Position numbers and translations under genes: made by a program. Positions 43,987-53,326 of a stretch of 64,000 bases of DNA are shown piece by piece (position 1 is the stretch's first letter; each line of letters begins with the position of its first letter). Under the pieces are notes generated by a model. The model was not told the DNA's origin and searched no databases. It saw only the letters and a list, made by a program, of their open reading frames with translations. The stretch comes from MRBY01 sp943371005 (GTDB taxonomy: Bacteria; Cyanobacteriota; Cyanobacteriia; Cyanobacteriales; MRBY01). Where the stretch lies: assembly GCA_943371005.1 (NCBI GenBank), contig CALRTB020000003.1:1-64000 (forward strand). Reading direction: 5' to 3'.

Positions 43987-45548
43987 GTTTCAAAGTTCAA
44001 CAGCTCAAATTATCATTCCATGGCCGTTGGTTACTTTTGCTAACAGTGGGGGCGATCGCCATTAGCCTTGTCAACTTAGGTAATATGCCATTGCGTGATT
44101 GGGATGAAGCCCATTATGCGATGGTTTCACGGGAACTAACCCAAACAAATAGTTGGATTTATTTGCTCTTTCGCGATCAGCCCTATTTGATTAAACCGCC
44201 TCTAATATATTGGCTAGTTGCGTCCAGTTATCAACTATTTGGAGAAATCACAGAATTTACCAGTCGGTTGCCCACAGCTCTCATTTCGAGCCTCTGTGTT
44301 CCACTTCTATACGGTGTGGCAAAGGAATTAAAAAGCAACCAATGGTATGCCATTTTTAGCAGCGCCACTTATTTGACGCTTTTGGCCGTAGCACGTCACG
44401 GTCGATTGCTAATGTTCGATGGCACAGTTAATACTCTTTATGTCTTAGCTATTTTATGCTTACTGAAAGCTGAAAAATCTCATCTATGGTCTATTGGACT
44501 AGGTTTAAGTTTAGCGAGTATATCCCTTATTAAGGGGGTTCTAGTTTTTCCCTTGGGAGGAATTATTTTAGCTTTTATTATTCTTGATAATCGCGGGCAA
44601 ATTTTTAAAAATCTCTATGCTTGGACTGGTGTTTTGGTGGGTTTCGGTTGCTCTTTCGGTTGGCATTTTTTACAGTGGCAAGAATATGGTGATTTGTTTG
44701 TCCAACAGTATTTAGGCTTTCAGAATTTTGCTAGGGTAACGACGACTATTGAGGGTAATGACGGGCCACCTTGGTATTACATTTTAGAAATCGTAAAATA
44801 TTCGGTTCCTTGGTTGTTTTTTTTGCCTGGAGGTCTGCTATTAGCATGGCAGTATCGACGAGAAAGCCTAGGAAAGTTGATTCTTCTGGGAGCAATCGGC
44901 TTTTTAGTCATTGTCTCGGCTATGGGAACAAAATTGCCCTGGTACATTATGCCTTTCTACCCTTTTTTCTGTTTAGCCGTTGGTTTGAATTTAGAGAGAA
45001 TTAATGACCATTTCAAGCGTTCAGATACTCGTCTTTGGGGAGTATTTGCGGCAATCGCTGGTTTATGTTTTCTTGGTATCTTTTATCTTGCTGCTAGTGA
45101 TCCCCAATTTTTATTGATTCTTATGGGACTCTCCCTAACGGTAACAATGGGAATGACTGCCTGGTACCTAAAAAAGCAGGATAAAAAATTTATTATTAGT
45201 TTATTTTTTGGTACCTATATTAGTTTGTTTTTTCTGATGATGTCCCAGGCTTGGGTCTGGGAAATTAACGAAGCCTTTCCTGTCAAACCCATCGCTGCGA
45301 TCATTCGGACGGAAACCCCAGAAGATGCCGTTATTTTTACGACCTTTGATTACAGTCGGCCCAGTTTAGATTTCTATGGCGATCGCCCTGTGCGGCCCCA
45401 GACCCTCGAAGCTCCCGTTGGCGATCAATATTGGCTCATTCACCAAGATCTTTTGACAGAACAACCGGCCCTAAAAGAAGAATTGCCTCCCTTTGAACTG
45501 CTGGGACGAGCCTCAGGATTTAACCTAGTGCATTTTTTCCCGGACTAA
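43983..45548 (+). CDS. ArnT/PMT-like membrane glycosyltransferase (GT39/GT83 type)
   Basis: A 521-residue polytopic protein with ten or more membrane helices. The first lumenal loop has the catalytic-type acidic motif RDWDEAHYAMVSREL (about 38-52), then YLIKPPLIYWLVA, the pattern of dolichyl- or undecaprenyl-phosphate-sugar-dependent transferases such as ArnT. It would move a sugar from a lipid carrier to an envelope acceptor. The C-terminal soluble part (about 430-521) is short. The start overlaps the topA stop by ATGA, implying translational coupling. The middle of the gene is noticeably more AT-rich than topA. Confidence 0.88.
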   Translation: MSFKVQQLKLSFHGRWLLLLTVGAIAISLVNLGNMPLRDWDEAHYAMVSRELTQTNSWIYLLFRDQPYLIKPPLIYWLVASSYQLFGEITEFTSRLPTALISSLCVPLLYGVAKELKSNQWYAIFSSATYLTLLAVARHGRLLMFDGTVNTLYVLAILCLLKAEKSHLWSIGLGLSLASISLIKGVLVFPLGGIILAFIILDNRGQIFKNLYAWTGVLVGFGCSFGWHFLQWQEYGDLFVQQYLGFQNFARVTTTIEGNDGPPWYYILEIVKYSVPWLFFLPGGLLLAWQYRRESLGKLILLGAIGFLVIVSAMGTKLPWYIMPFYPFFCLAVGLNLERINDHFKRSDTRLWGVFAAIAGLCFLGIFYLAASDPQFLLILMGLSLTVTMGMTAWYLKKQDKKFIISLFFGTYISLFFLMMSQAWVWEINEAFPVKPIAAIIRTETPEDAVIFTTFDYSRPSLDFYGDRPVRPQTLEAPVGDQYWLIHQDLLTEQPALKEELPPFELLGRASGFNLVHFFPD

Positions 45549-45596
45549 AAGAGGCAATTGCTCAATAATTTGATTTTGTTGGGTGCTAAGTCTGCG

Positions 45597-45986
45597 TTAA
45601 AAAATATTAAAAGAATCGGCTTCTAATGCTTCTGAACCTCCTTCCCGGAGAATCACAAAGACCCGCTCCAATTGCTTCCACAAAAGCCCCACAGTACCGA
45701 TGGTTAGGGGCAAGGACAAACTATAGGCAAACCAGGCCGGGATAAAAAAGACTTCTAAACCACTGGCCAAAAAAATACTCATGCCCATACCGATGCCAAA
45801 GAGGGGTAGTTGCAAATCAATAGTGGCTAATTGTTTACGAATGCTTTCGTTGTTGGCGACAATTCCCCGTGCTTTGAGTTTGAGGGTGCTCTGGAACGCG
45901 AAGCCGCTGGTCAGGGCAATAAACAAACCAAGGCCCACCAACAGAAACGGAGGCTGGGGAATGTAGTAATAATAATATTCTTCCAT
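45597..45986 (-). CDS. Small conserved membrane protein, unknown function
   Basis: A 129-residue protein that I do not recognise. The N-terminus has a run of five Tyr (EEYYYYYIPQPPF). Three hydrophobic segments follow (about 14-32, 60-77 and 82-102), separated by a basic loop (KLKARGIVANNESIRKQ). The C-terminus is a short amphipathic stretch. A thylakoid or plasma membrane location is likely. It is in the same direction as the ABC1 kinase gene but lies 35 bases downstream of it, so it could be the last gene of that transcript. Confidence 0.7.
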   Translation of the reverse strand: MEEYYYYYIPQPPFLLVGLGLFIALTSGFAFQSTLKLKARGIVANNESIRKQLATIDLQLPLFGIGMGMSIFLASGLEVFFIPAWFAYSLSLPLTIGTVGLLWKQLERVFVILREGGSEALEADSFNIF

Positions 45987-46021
45987 GGATTTTTTAACAA
46001 AACTTTATTAACCAGCCTTCA

Positions 46022-47743
46022 TTATGACCGAGATTGGACGAAACTCGGCAAAACAGCCGTTAAACGCTCACCGGAAAATTGGCGGAGGTTGGACCAGGCG
46101 GCCCCCAGTAATTTTTGGGGTTGAAATTCGTCTTTCAGGAGTGCCCAGATCCGCTGTACTTCCTCGGTGTGGAGGCGATCGTCTTCCGTCAAAGCCAGGA
46201 GGAGCATTCGCCGGATTTCTGCGCCTTCTTCGGACATTAAATATTGAAAACCCATTTGGGCTGTGGGCAAAATATCAAACTGATTATCGGCCTGGGCGAT
46301 CGCCAACATATTTTCGAGGCGATGCCACTGGAATTTCCCATCTTTAAAGAGCACTTCTAACAACTTGCGGCGTAGTTCTGGGGTTTCAGCGGTTAACAAA
46401 CGCCGGGAAACGTAAGGATAGGAAATTTCAACAATCTTAAAATCCGGGTTCAAACTCAGGGCCAGTCCCTCCTGGGTCACAAGGGAGCGGATAATCAGCG
46501 CAAATTTGGCCGGTACCCGGAACGGATATTCATACATCAGCGCCGAAAATTCATCGGTAATCGTCTTAAAGTTAAAATCACCAACGCTTTCTCCCACCGC
46601 TTTCCCTAATACTTTTTCTAAAGCCGGAATAATCGGGCGGATGTCCGTTTTCGGCGCGAGGAAACCCAATTCCACAAAGTCCTTCGCTAGGGTTTGATAA
46701 TCCTGGTTGATCAACTGCACGACGGAACTGGCAATGGTCTCTTTGGTTGTGTTATCCAATTGATCCATCATGCCGAAGTCAATGTAAGCCATGCGTCCGT
46801 CAAAGGTGGCAAACAAATTACCAGGATGAGGATCGGCATGGAAAAACCCATGTTCTAGCAATTGCCGTAGTCCCGTGGTCACGCCAATTTCAATGATTCT
46901 GTTCGGATCGAGGCCAGCGGCCCGGATGCGGTCTAATTCGTTGAGTTTATAACCTTGAATCCATTCCAAAGTGAGGAGGCGATGGCTCGTATATTCCCAA
47001 TAGATAGCGGGCACTTTAACGGTGGGATCATCACGAAAATTAGCGGCAAATTTCTCGGCGTTGCGACCTTCGTTAATGTAGTCAATCTCTTCGAAAAGTT
47101 TGGTGCCAAATTCATCCACAATCAAGGTCAGGTCATGGCCCAAGTTGAGGGGAAGATAGGGCGCAAACAAACTAGCCCCTAAACGCATCAAATACAGATC
47201 AAGGGTTAAAACAGGCAGTAATTTAGGCCGTTGTACCTTAACCGCAACTTCCTCACCGCTATAAAGGCGCGCCCGATACACCTGGGCGAGACTGGCCGCA
47301 GCCACGGGATGGGGGGAAATTTCTTGGTAAATGTCATCGACGGGGCGACCAAGGTCTTTTTCGATAATCGCAAAGGCAATCTCGTTATCAAAAGAAGGAA
47401 GCTGGTCTTGGAGCTTGATTAATTCTTCGAGAAAGTCGGGACGAATTAAATCTGGTCGGGTCGAAAGGGCTTGCCCCACTTTGATAAATGTCGGCCCTAG
47501 GTGGGTCAAAATTTCACGCAATTCATTGGCGCGACGGGCCCGGGTTACTGGCTCCTCTTCCCGTTTGCTGTCTAGCCACAATTTAAGGGAAAACCACCCG
47601 AATAGCCAAATAATTGTAAAGGCCCGCCAGAGGGATTGCCAGGGTCGCCAACGGTAATGTTTGGCGATCGCCTTGGCGTCATAGCGGGTCAAGGTGGTAG
47701 AACCAAGTTTGTGGTCGGGGGCAACGGAAGGAGACTGGGTCAC
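46022..47743 (-). CDS. ABC1/AarF/UbiB family atypical kinase
   Basis: A 573-residue ABC1K protein. The family-specific K-x-G-Q motif is in FIKVGQALSTRPDL. The ATP-binding Lys is in EEVAVKVQRP, and catalytic and metal motifs are FHADPHPGNLF and YIDFGMMDQL. An N-terminal hydrophobic stretch (about 38-58) may anchor it to membrane. Relatives act in quinone and tocopherol metabolism and in plastoglobule function. In cyanobacteria they are linked to plastoquinone homeostasis, so that is the likely area. The C-terminal 100 residues are helical and variable. Confidence 0.92.
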   Translation of the reverse strand: MTQSPSVAPDHKLGSTTLTRYDAKAIAKHYRWRPWQSLWRAFTIIWLFGWFSLKLWLDSKREEEPVTRARRANELREILTHLGPTFIKVGQALSTRPDLIRPDFLEELIKLQDQLPSFDNEIAFAIIEKDLGRPVDDIYQEISPHPVAAASLAQVYRARLYSGEEVAVKVQRPKLLPVLTLDLYLMRLGASLFAPYLPLNLGHDLTLIVDEFGTKLFEEIDYINEGRNAEKFAANFRDDPTVKVPAIYWEYTSHRLLTLEWIQGYKLNELDRIRAAGLDPNRIIEIGVTTGLRQLLEHGFFHADPHPGNLFATFDGRMAYIDFGMMDQLDNTTKETIASSVVQLINQDYQTLAKDFVELGFLAPKTDIRPIIPALEKVLGKAVGESVGDFNFKTITDEFSALMYEYPFRVPAKFALIIRSLVTQEGLALSLNPDFKIVEISYPYVSRRLLTAETPELRRKLLEVLFKDGKFQWHRLENMLAIAQADNQFDILPTAQMGFQYLMSEEGAEIRRMLLLALTEDDRLHTEEVQRIWALLKDEFQPQKLLGAAWSNLRQFSGERLTAVLPSFVQSRS

Positions 47744-47871
47744 AGTGGTTTCGCCGTCAATAAATTGTGTGGTTTTGTAAAGTAAATCACACTATATTGT
47801 ATCGAAATTTTTCGCAGCAACACCAAACCAAACCTTTGTCAGGGATCAAGCGCCGCGATTTTCTCGCCCAA

Positions 47872-48648
47872 CTAAGGCGATTGTCGCGGGGTGATTTGGG
47901 TGGCAAGGGCTTGAAGGAGGGCAAAACGATCGTCTGTTGCTGGCAGTGCAGGGGATTCGTCTGTGGACACTGGTGATGGCGTTAATTTTTGTAAAGCAAC
48001 CTGGGCGGCGGCTTTTTGGGCTTGCTTTTTTGAGGCGGCTTGACCCCGGCCCCATTCTTGCCCTTGGAGATAAACCGCCACCGTAAAAGTTTTTGCGTGA
48101 TCAGCCCCAGATTCATCTAGGGTTTTGTATTTTGGAATTTCACCATGGTTAGCTAAGGCCCACTCCTGCAATTGGCCTTTGAAGTTTTGGGCCAGGGGAT
48201 CGCTTGGTTGCTGCACCAGGCGATCAGCCACGGGAATGACTAAGGTTTCGACAAAGGCGATCGCCGCTTCGATCCCGGCATCCAAAAAATAAGCCCCGAC
48301 GACCGCCTCAAAGGTATTGCTCAAAATTTCTGGGTTTTGCCTGGCCCCTTCCTTTTCCGCCCCTTTCCCAAGGCGCAATAGCTGATCGAGACCCAATATC
48401 TGAGCAAATTCAGCCAATTGGTGGCGATTATTTTCTAAACTGGCCCGCAGTCGGCTCAGTTCCCCTTCCTGGAAGTCGGGATACCGCTCATACAGCAGCT
48501 TTCCCATGATGAACTTGAGCACCGCATCGCCCAAAAATTCGAGGCGCTCATTGTCTTGGATTGTCTCTGGTTGTTCGTTGGCAAAGGAGCGGTGGGTCAA
48601 AGCCTGTAACAGGAGAGGCGATCGCCGAAAGGGAGGCAAGCTTGTCAT
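47872..48648 (-). CDS. rnc: Ribonuclease III
   Basis: A 258-residue RNase III. The signature is NERLEFLGDAVL in the endonuclease domain, with the second acidic set in the EAVVGAYFLDAG region. The double-stranded RNA-binding domain (about 160-230) has KGQLQEWALANHG and the ASKKQAQKAAAQVAL helix. A Ser/Pro-rich tail of about 30 residues follows. The ATG at 48648 (MTSLPPFRRSPLLLQALTHRSF) matches normal family starts; a longer frame exists upstream. It processes rRNA and mRNA duplexes. It is divergent from ndhH and may be co-transcribed with the ABC1 kinase gene. Confidence 0.94.
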   Translation of the reverse strand: MTSLPPFRRSPLLLQALTHRSFANEQPETIQDNERLEFLGDAVLKFIMGKLLYERYPDFQEGELSRLRASLENNRHQLAEFAQILGLDQLLRLGKGAEKEGARQNPEILSNTFEAVVGAYFLDAGIEAAIAFVETLVIPVADRLVQQPSDPLAQNFKGQLQEWALANHGEIPKYKTLDESGADHAKTFTVAVYLQGQEWGRGQAASKKQAQKAAAQVALQKLTPSPVSTDESPALPATDDRFALLQALATQITPRQSP

Positions 48649-48834
48649 GGTTAAGCGAAACTTTATAATGTTCAGAGAGTAAATAAACCTAGCGTCAAAC
48701 CATCTAAAAGCCAATCACTGCAACTCATAAGGAGCGGTGATTCAGGAGATTGGAAAAACGCAATTCACGAACGCACCATCTAACCCCATCACCAGATTTA
48801 ATTTAAATAAGCATAACGGAAGACCTGCGGATCC

Positions 48835-50019
48835 ATGACAAGAATTGAAACTCGTACCGAACCTATGGTGATTAACATGGGGCCTCACCACCCCTCCATG
48901 CACGGCGTATTGCGCTTGATCGTCACCCTTGACGGGGAAGACGTTGTTGATTGCGAACCCGTCATCGGCTATCTACACCGGGGTATGGAAAAAATTGCCG
49001 AAAATCGCACCAATGTCATGTATGTCCCCTATGTGAGTCGTTGGGACTACGCCGCAGGGATGTTTAACGAAGCGATCACCGTCAATGCCCCCGAAAAACT
49101 TGCTGATATCGAAGTGCCGAAGCGCGCCCAATATATCCGGGTGATTATGCTGGAGCTGAACCGCATTGCCAATCACCTCCTTTGGCTTGGCCCCTTCCTC
49201 GCTGATGTGGGTGCCCAAACGCCTTTCTTCTACATCTTCCGGGAACGGGAAATGATCTATGACCTCTGGGAAGCGGCGACGGGGATGCGTTTGATCAATA
49301 ACAACTACTTCCGCATTGGTGGTGTGGCCGTCGATCTGCCCTACGGCTGGAACGATAAATGTTTGGATTTCTGTGATTATTTCGATCCCAAAGTTGATGA
49401 ATACGAAAAACTGATCACCAATAACCCCATTTTTCGCCGCCGGGTGGAAGGGGTCGGCACAATTACCCGCGATGAAGCGATTAACTGGAGTCTTTCGGGA
49501 CCAATGCTCCGGGCTTCTGGGGTAAAGTGGGACCTCCGCAAAGTGGATCACTACGAGTGCTATGACGATTTCGATTGGGATGTGCAGTGGGAAACCGCTG
49601 GCGATTGCTTTGCCCGCTATCTGGTGCGGATTCGGGAAATGCGTGAGTCGGTGAAAATTATTCGCCAGGCCCTCAAAGGAATGCCTGGTGGTGCCTACGA
49701 AAACCTCGAAGCCAAGCGGATGTTAGAAGGGAAAAAGTCTGAATGGAACGACTTTGATTACCAATACATCGCGAAAAAAGTTGCGCCCACATTCAAAATT
49801 CCCGATGGCGAACATTATGTCCGTCTCGAAAGTGGCAAGGGAGAAGTGGGGATCTTCATTCAAGGTAATAACAATGTGTTCCCCTGGCGCTGGAAAATTC
49901 GTTCAGCGGACTTCAATAACCTACAAATCTTGCCCCACCTGCTGAAAGGCGTGAAGGTGGCGGACATTATGGCAATTCTCGGTAGCATTGACGTGATTAT
50001 GGGTTCCGTTGACCGTTAA
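48835..50019 (+). CDS. ndhH: NAD(P)H-quinone oxidoreductase subunit H (NdhH)
   Basis: A 394-residue 49-kDa-type subunit of the NDH-1 hydrophilic arm, homologous to the NiFe hydrogenase large subunit. The N-terminal NMGPHHPSMHGVLRL block forms part of the quinone pocket. DVGAQTPFFYIFREREMIYD and the C-terminal DIMAILGSIDVIMGSVDR are family signatures. The length is normal. It is monocistronic, with a strong terminator just after the stop codon. Confidence 0.97.
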   Translation: MTRIETRTEPMVINMGPHHPSMHGVLRLIVTLDGEDVVDCEPVIGYLHRGMEKIAENRTNVMYVPYVSRWDYAAGMFNEAITVNAPEKLADIEVPKRAQYIRVIMLELNRIANHLLWLGPFLADVGAQTPFFYIFREREMIYDLWEAATGMRLINNNYFRIGGVAVDLPYGWNDKCLDFCDYFDPKVDEYEKLITNNPIFRRRVEGVGTITRDEAINWSLSGPMLRASGVKWDLRKVDHYECYDDFDWDVQWETAGDCFARYLVRIREMRESVKIIRQALKGMPGGAYENLEAKRMLEGKKSEWNDFDYQYIAKKVAPTFKIPDGEHYVRLESGKGEVGIFIQGNNNVFPWRWKIRSADFNNLQILPHLLKGVKVADIMAILGSIDVIMGSVDR

Positions 50020-50040
50020 TTGTCTTTAGTGAGAACTATT

Positions 50041-50069
50041 AAAGAGGGCTATGGTGGCTCTCTTTTTTT
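50041..50069 (+). terminator. Intrinsic terminator of ndhH
   Basis: AAAGAGGGC at 50041-50049 pairs, with one mismatch, with GCTCTCTTT at 50057-50065 around a seven-base loop, and the T-run extends to 50068. It lies 22 bases after the ndhH stop and before the next gene. Confidence 0.85.
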
Positions 50070-50112
50070 GTTTGCAGAACCCCATTCATTGAAAATTTGG
50101 AGAACAAAAAAA

Positions 50113-50748
50113 ATGGCGATCGCCCCGTTAGAAAGTTTAGAGTTTGCCAACTGCCCAGCGGAGACCGCACGATATTTGGTGGTGATGCTCCACGGCTGGG
50201 GGGCCAACTACCACGACCTAAAGCCCTTGGCCCGGATGCTGGATTTGCCCCACTGTCGCTTTCTTTTCCCCAATGCGCCTTTCCCCCATTTCCAGAGTCC
50301 CCAGGGGCGGGCTTGGTATGCCTTAGAGCGAGAAGATTTTCAGGGTTTGCCAGAAGCGCGCGATCGCCTTTTTCAGTGGCTCCAAACCCTGCCAGAAAAT
50401 ACGGGCATTCCCCCGGAACGGACAGCGATGATTGGCTTTTCCCAGGGGGGTGCAATGACTTTGGATGTGGGTTTACAGTTTAATTTTGCGGCCCTTTGTA
50501 GTTGTAGTGGCTATCTCCATTACGAACCCCAAAGACGGCCGGGGGATTTTTCGCCGACGCTACTGATCCATGGCACCCAAGATCCCATTGTGCCGATCCA
50601 AGCAGCCCACCAAGCCAAAACCCAACTGGGTCAAGTGGGTGTCCCCCTCGATAATTTTGAATTTTCCGGGGGTCACGAAATTCCGGCGATCGCCTTGGCC
50701 CAAATATCGCAGTTTCTCAACCAGCATTTGTTTCAAAAAGAAACCTAA
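50113..50748 (+). CDS. Alpha/beta hydrolase, phospholipase/carboxylesterase type
   Basis: A 211-residue serine hydrolase. The nucleophile elbow is GFSQGGAM; the catalytic Asp lies in HGTQDPIVP and the His in FSGGHEIP. LHGWGANYHDLKPLARML provides the oxyanion-hole region. This is the short carboxylesterase/thioesterase subfamily; the substrate could be an acyl ester or lysophospholipid. I chose ATG 50113 because the longer frame starts within the ndhH terminator. Its stop overlaps that of the convergent DMT transporter. Confidence 0.9.
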   Translation: MAIAPLESLEFANCPAETARYLVVMLHGWGANYHDLKPLARMLDLPHCRFLFPNAPFPHFQSPQGRAWYALEREDFQGLPEARDRLFQWLQTLPENTGIPPERTAMIGFSQGGAMTLDVGLQFNFAALCSCSGYLHYEPQRRPGDFSPTLLIHGTQDPIVPIQAAHQAKTQLGQVGVPLDNFEFSGGHEIPAIALAQISQFLNQHLFQKET

Positions 50749-51764
50749 TTTTGTTTGCCACTTTCGACGGGAATTTTACTGTCCTGGGGGGCGCTTACCT
50801 CTGTGACAGTTCCAGTTTGAGAAAACCAGGCTGCAATTTTTTCCCGTTGGTTAATTAAATAAATGCTCACCAATGTCAAACCCACGCCGACCCATTGCAG
50901 GGTGCTTAATTTTTCGTTGAGGAGAACATTGCCGAAAATTAAGGCGAAAACAGGGGTAAGAAAGGTCAGAGCACTGAGACTGGTCAAATTGCCCTCGGAG
51001 GCAAGGTAGAAAAATAAACCATAGGCGATCGCACTCCCAAAAATCGTGGCATAGGCGAGAGACCACCACCCTGAGGTGCTAATAAATTGCCATTGCAACG
51101 TTTCCAATTGATCCGAGGCGATAAAGAGGGGGATGCCGCCGAGAACCATGTGCCAGCCCGTCGCCATCACCGGATCCGCGTGGCGACTGACATAGCGAAT
51201 TAAAATCGTGCCCACCGCCATCGATAGGGAAGCCCCCAGCATTAACACCTCACCGCTAACGCCGAGATTTTCCCACTGAAAAAAAGAAAAATCGCCCTGG
51301 AACAGCGCCAAAATCCAAGCATCGGGAATCCCAATCAAGCTGATCCCTAAAATCCCGAAACCGAGGCCCAGCCAGCCCCAGAGGCCGATCACTTCCCCAA
51401 ATAGCCAACTTGATAAAAGGGCCACAGCAAGGGGTTGCGAGTCAATCATCACGGAACCTAACCCCGCCCCCGTTTTTACCAAACCCTCTGCCAAAAAGCC
51501 CTGGAACATGAGACCATCCACCAGGGCAAAGAGACCAATCCACAGCCAACCTTGCCAGGAAACGTGGCGATCGCGTCCCGACAAGAGTCCGAACAGCAAC
51601 ACCAATAACCCCGCTGGCAGTAAACGCAAACCGCCTAGAAATAGGGGGGTGGTTTGGGGAATCACGCCCTTCATGGCCACCATGGCTGTACCCCACAGAA
51701 AAAAGGGCGCAATCAGTACCAGGGGAAATTGACTAAAGTTCGACTTCGAGAGATTGAGGGCCAT
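50745..51764 (-). CDS. DMT superfamily transporter (EamA domains)
   Basis: A 339-residue transporter with ten membrane helices in two EamA halves (about 12-150 and 165-310). Typical features are PFFLWGTAMVAMKGVIPQT at the start, the GxxLLPAGLL motif in helix 2, and LTPVFALIFGNVLLNEKL in the second half. A soluble, Lys/Ser-containing tail follows. Family members export amino acids, metabolites or drugs; the substrate is not predictable from sequence. Confidence 0.92.
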   Translation of the reverse strand: MALNLSKSNFSQFPLVLIAPFFLWGTAMVAMKGVIPQTTPLFLGGLRLLPAGLLVLLFGLLSGRDRHVSWQGWLWIGLFALVDGLMFQGFLAEGLVKTGAGLGSVMIDSQPLAVALLSSWLFGEVIGLWGWLGLGFGILGISLIGIPDAWILALFQGDFSFFQWENLGVSGEVLMLGASLSMAVGTILIRYVSRHADPVMATGWHMVLGGIPLFIASDQLETLQWQFISTSGWWSLAYATIFGSAIAYGLFFYLASEGNLTSLSALTFLTPVFALIFGNVLLNEKLSTLQWVGVGLTLVSIYLINQREKIAAWFSQTGTVTEVSAPQDSKIPVESGKQN

Positions 51765-52006
51765 AAATTCAGGGCAACTATAAGGACTCGCTGTAATGTG
51801 TAGTAATGTTAAGCATAGGGGAAATTTATAATTTTTGTTGTTCTTTCCCGTACAGTCCCCCCGCCACTGACCCCAAAAACTTGCCCATTTCCGCCGAAAA
51901 AACCACGGTAAGGCCCAGAGGATCAGTTAGCATAGGGGATTAGTGCCCTCAAAGTCTAATCTGTAGGGCCTGCTAACATTTCATTATTTATTTTTGACAA
52001 ATCCCT

Positions 52007-52825
52007 ATGGTGTGGCCGTTTCCTCCGAAAACCCGTAAACAAGTTGCGCGTATTGAAATCACCGGGGCGATCGCCGCTGATACCCGAAAACGAGTCCTAA
52101 AAGCCCTCGAAGAAGTCGAAGAGAAAAAATATCCAGCCCTGCTGTTGCGGATTGATTCCCCTGGGGGCACCGTGGGCGACTCCCAGGAAATTTACTACGC
52201 CCTCAAAAAACTCCAAGAAAAAACCAAAATCGTCGCCAGCTTTGGGAATATTTCAGCCTCCGGGGGCGTTTACATCGGCATGGGGGCACAGCATATCGTT
52301 GCGAATCCGGGGACAATCACGGGCAGTATTGGCGTCATTTTGCGGGGCAATAACCTAGAGCGGCTCCTCGAAAAAGTTGGCGTGTCTTTTAAGGTGATTA
52401 AGTCTGGCCCCTACAAGGATATTTTGTCCTTTGACCGGGAGTTAACCGAGGCGGAAGAAGATATTCTCCAGGAAATGATCGACGTTAGCTACGGCCAGTT
52501 TGTAAAAACCGTCGCCGAAGCCCGCAGCCTAGATGTGGACACAGTAAAAACTTTCGCTGATGGCCGTATTTTTACCGGGGAACAAGCCAAGGAACTCGGT
52601 GTGGTTGATCGCCTCGGCACTGAAGAAGATGCGCGCATTTGGGCCGCAAAATTAGCAGGCTTAGATCCAGACAAAGCAGAATGCCGCACCATCGAAGAAC
52701 CCAAACCCTTGATTACTCGCCTTTTGAGCCGCAATCAACTGAGTTCACCCGTGGGGAACGCCCTTAATTGGGTAGAATTTGAACTGGCAACGGCGGGACA
52801 ACCCCTGTGGCTCTATCGACCCTAA
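52007..52825 (+). CDS. sppA: Signal peptide peptidase SppA-like serine protease
   Basis: A 272-residue short-form SppA (S49 family). The catalytic Ser is in GNISASGGVYIGMG (about 83-85) and the general-base Lys in IKSGPYKDILS (about 128-134). The family block RIDSPGGTVGDSQEIYYAL also fits. There is no clear N-terminal membrane anchor, unlike E. coli SppA, so it resembles the cyanobacterial and plastid stromal forms that may degrade thylakoid antenna or signal-peptide remnants. It is followed by aroH after 35 bases, likely on one transcript. Confidence 0.92.
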   Translation: MVWPFPPKTRKQVARIEITGAIAADTRKRVLKALEEVEEKKYPALLLRIDSPGGTVGDSQEIYYALKKLQEKTKIVASFGNISASGGVYIGMGAQHIVANPGTITGSIGVILRGNNLERLLEKVGVSFKVIKSGPYKDILSFDRELTEAEEDILQEMIDVSYGQFVKTVAEARSLDVDTVKTFADGRIFTGEQAKELGVVDRLGTEEDARIWAAKLAGLDPDKAECRTIEEPKPLITRLLSRNQLSSPVGNALNWVEFELATAGQPLWLYRP

Positions 52826-52860
52826 GAAAATTTTTGATGCTTGAGGCGGAGGAAACCAAC

Positions 52861-53250
52861 GTGGACTGGAAGGTGCGGGCTATTCGAGGTGCAATTACAG
52901 CAACGGCCAATACCAAGGAGGCGATCGCCGATGCGGTGCGGGAACTACTCGATGACATTGAAGTCCGCAACCAACTAGACCCCGAAGAAATTATCAGTGT
53001 GGTGTTTACGGCTACCACCGATTTGGACGCGATTTTCCCGGCGGCGATCGCTCGGCAACGACCCAACTGGGATAATGTCCCCCTCTTAGATGTGCAACAG
53101 ATGGCCGTCCAAGGGAGCCTAGAGCGTTGTATCCGCGTTTTAATTCACCTCAATACCCCTAAACCCCAAGCCGAAATTTACCATTCCTACCTGCGCCACG
53201 CCCAAAACCTCCGCCCCGATTGGCACCTCGCCCAAATTGCGAGCCGTTAA
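52861..53250 (+). CDS. aroH: Chorismate mutase, AroH class
   Basis: A 129-residue monofunctional chorismate mutase that converts chorismate to prephenate for Phe and Tyr synthesis. Family blocks are VRAIRGAITA, FTATTDLDAIFPA and the Arg-bearing LERCIRVLIHLNT, together forming the trimeric active site. I chose the GTG at 52861 because GGAGG at 52848-52852 is eight bases before it and the product then begins at the usual W-x-V-R-A-I-R-G-A. Longer frames with ATG or GTG starts would overlap sppA. It lies 35 bases after sppA. Confidence 0.93.
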   Translation: MDWKVRAIRGAITATANTKEAIADAVRELLDDIEVRNQLDPEEIISVVFTATTDLDAIFPAAIARQRPNWDNVPLLDVQQMAVQGSLERCIRVLIHLNTPKPQAEIYHSYLRHAQNLRPDWHLAQIASR

Positions 53251-53326
53251 TCTCCAGTAACACCGCCCGCCAAGGATAGAATAGAGGCTATTGATTTTTG
53301 TACGTTTCCTAAATAAAAAAAGTCCT

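Noticed and set aside
48973..49551. A 192-codon leftward frame inside ndhH.
   Set aside because: It is antisense to a strongly conserved gene and has no recognisable domain, so it is a shadow of ndhH codon usage.
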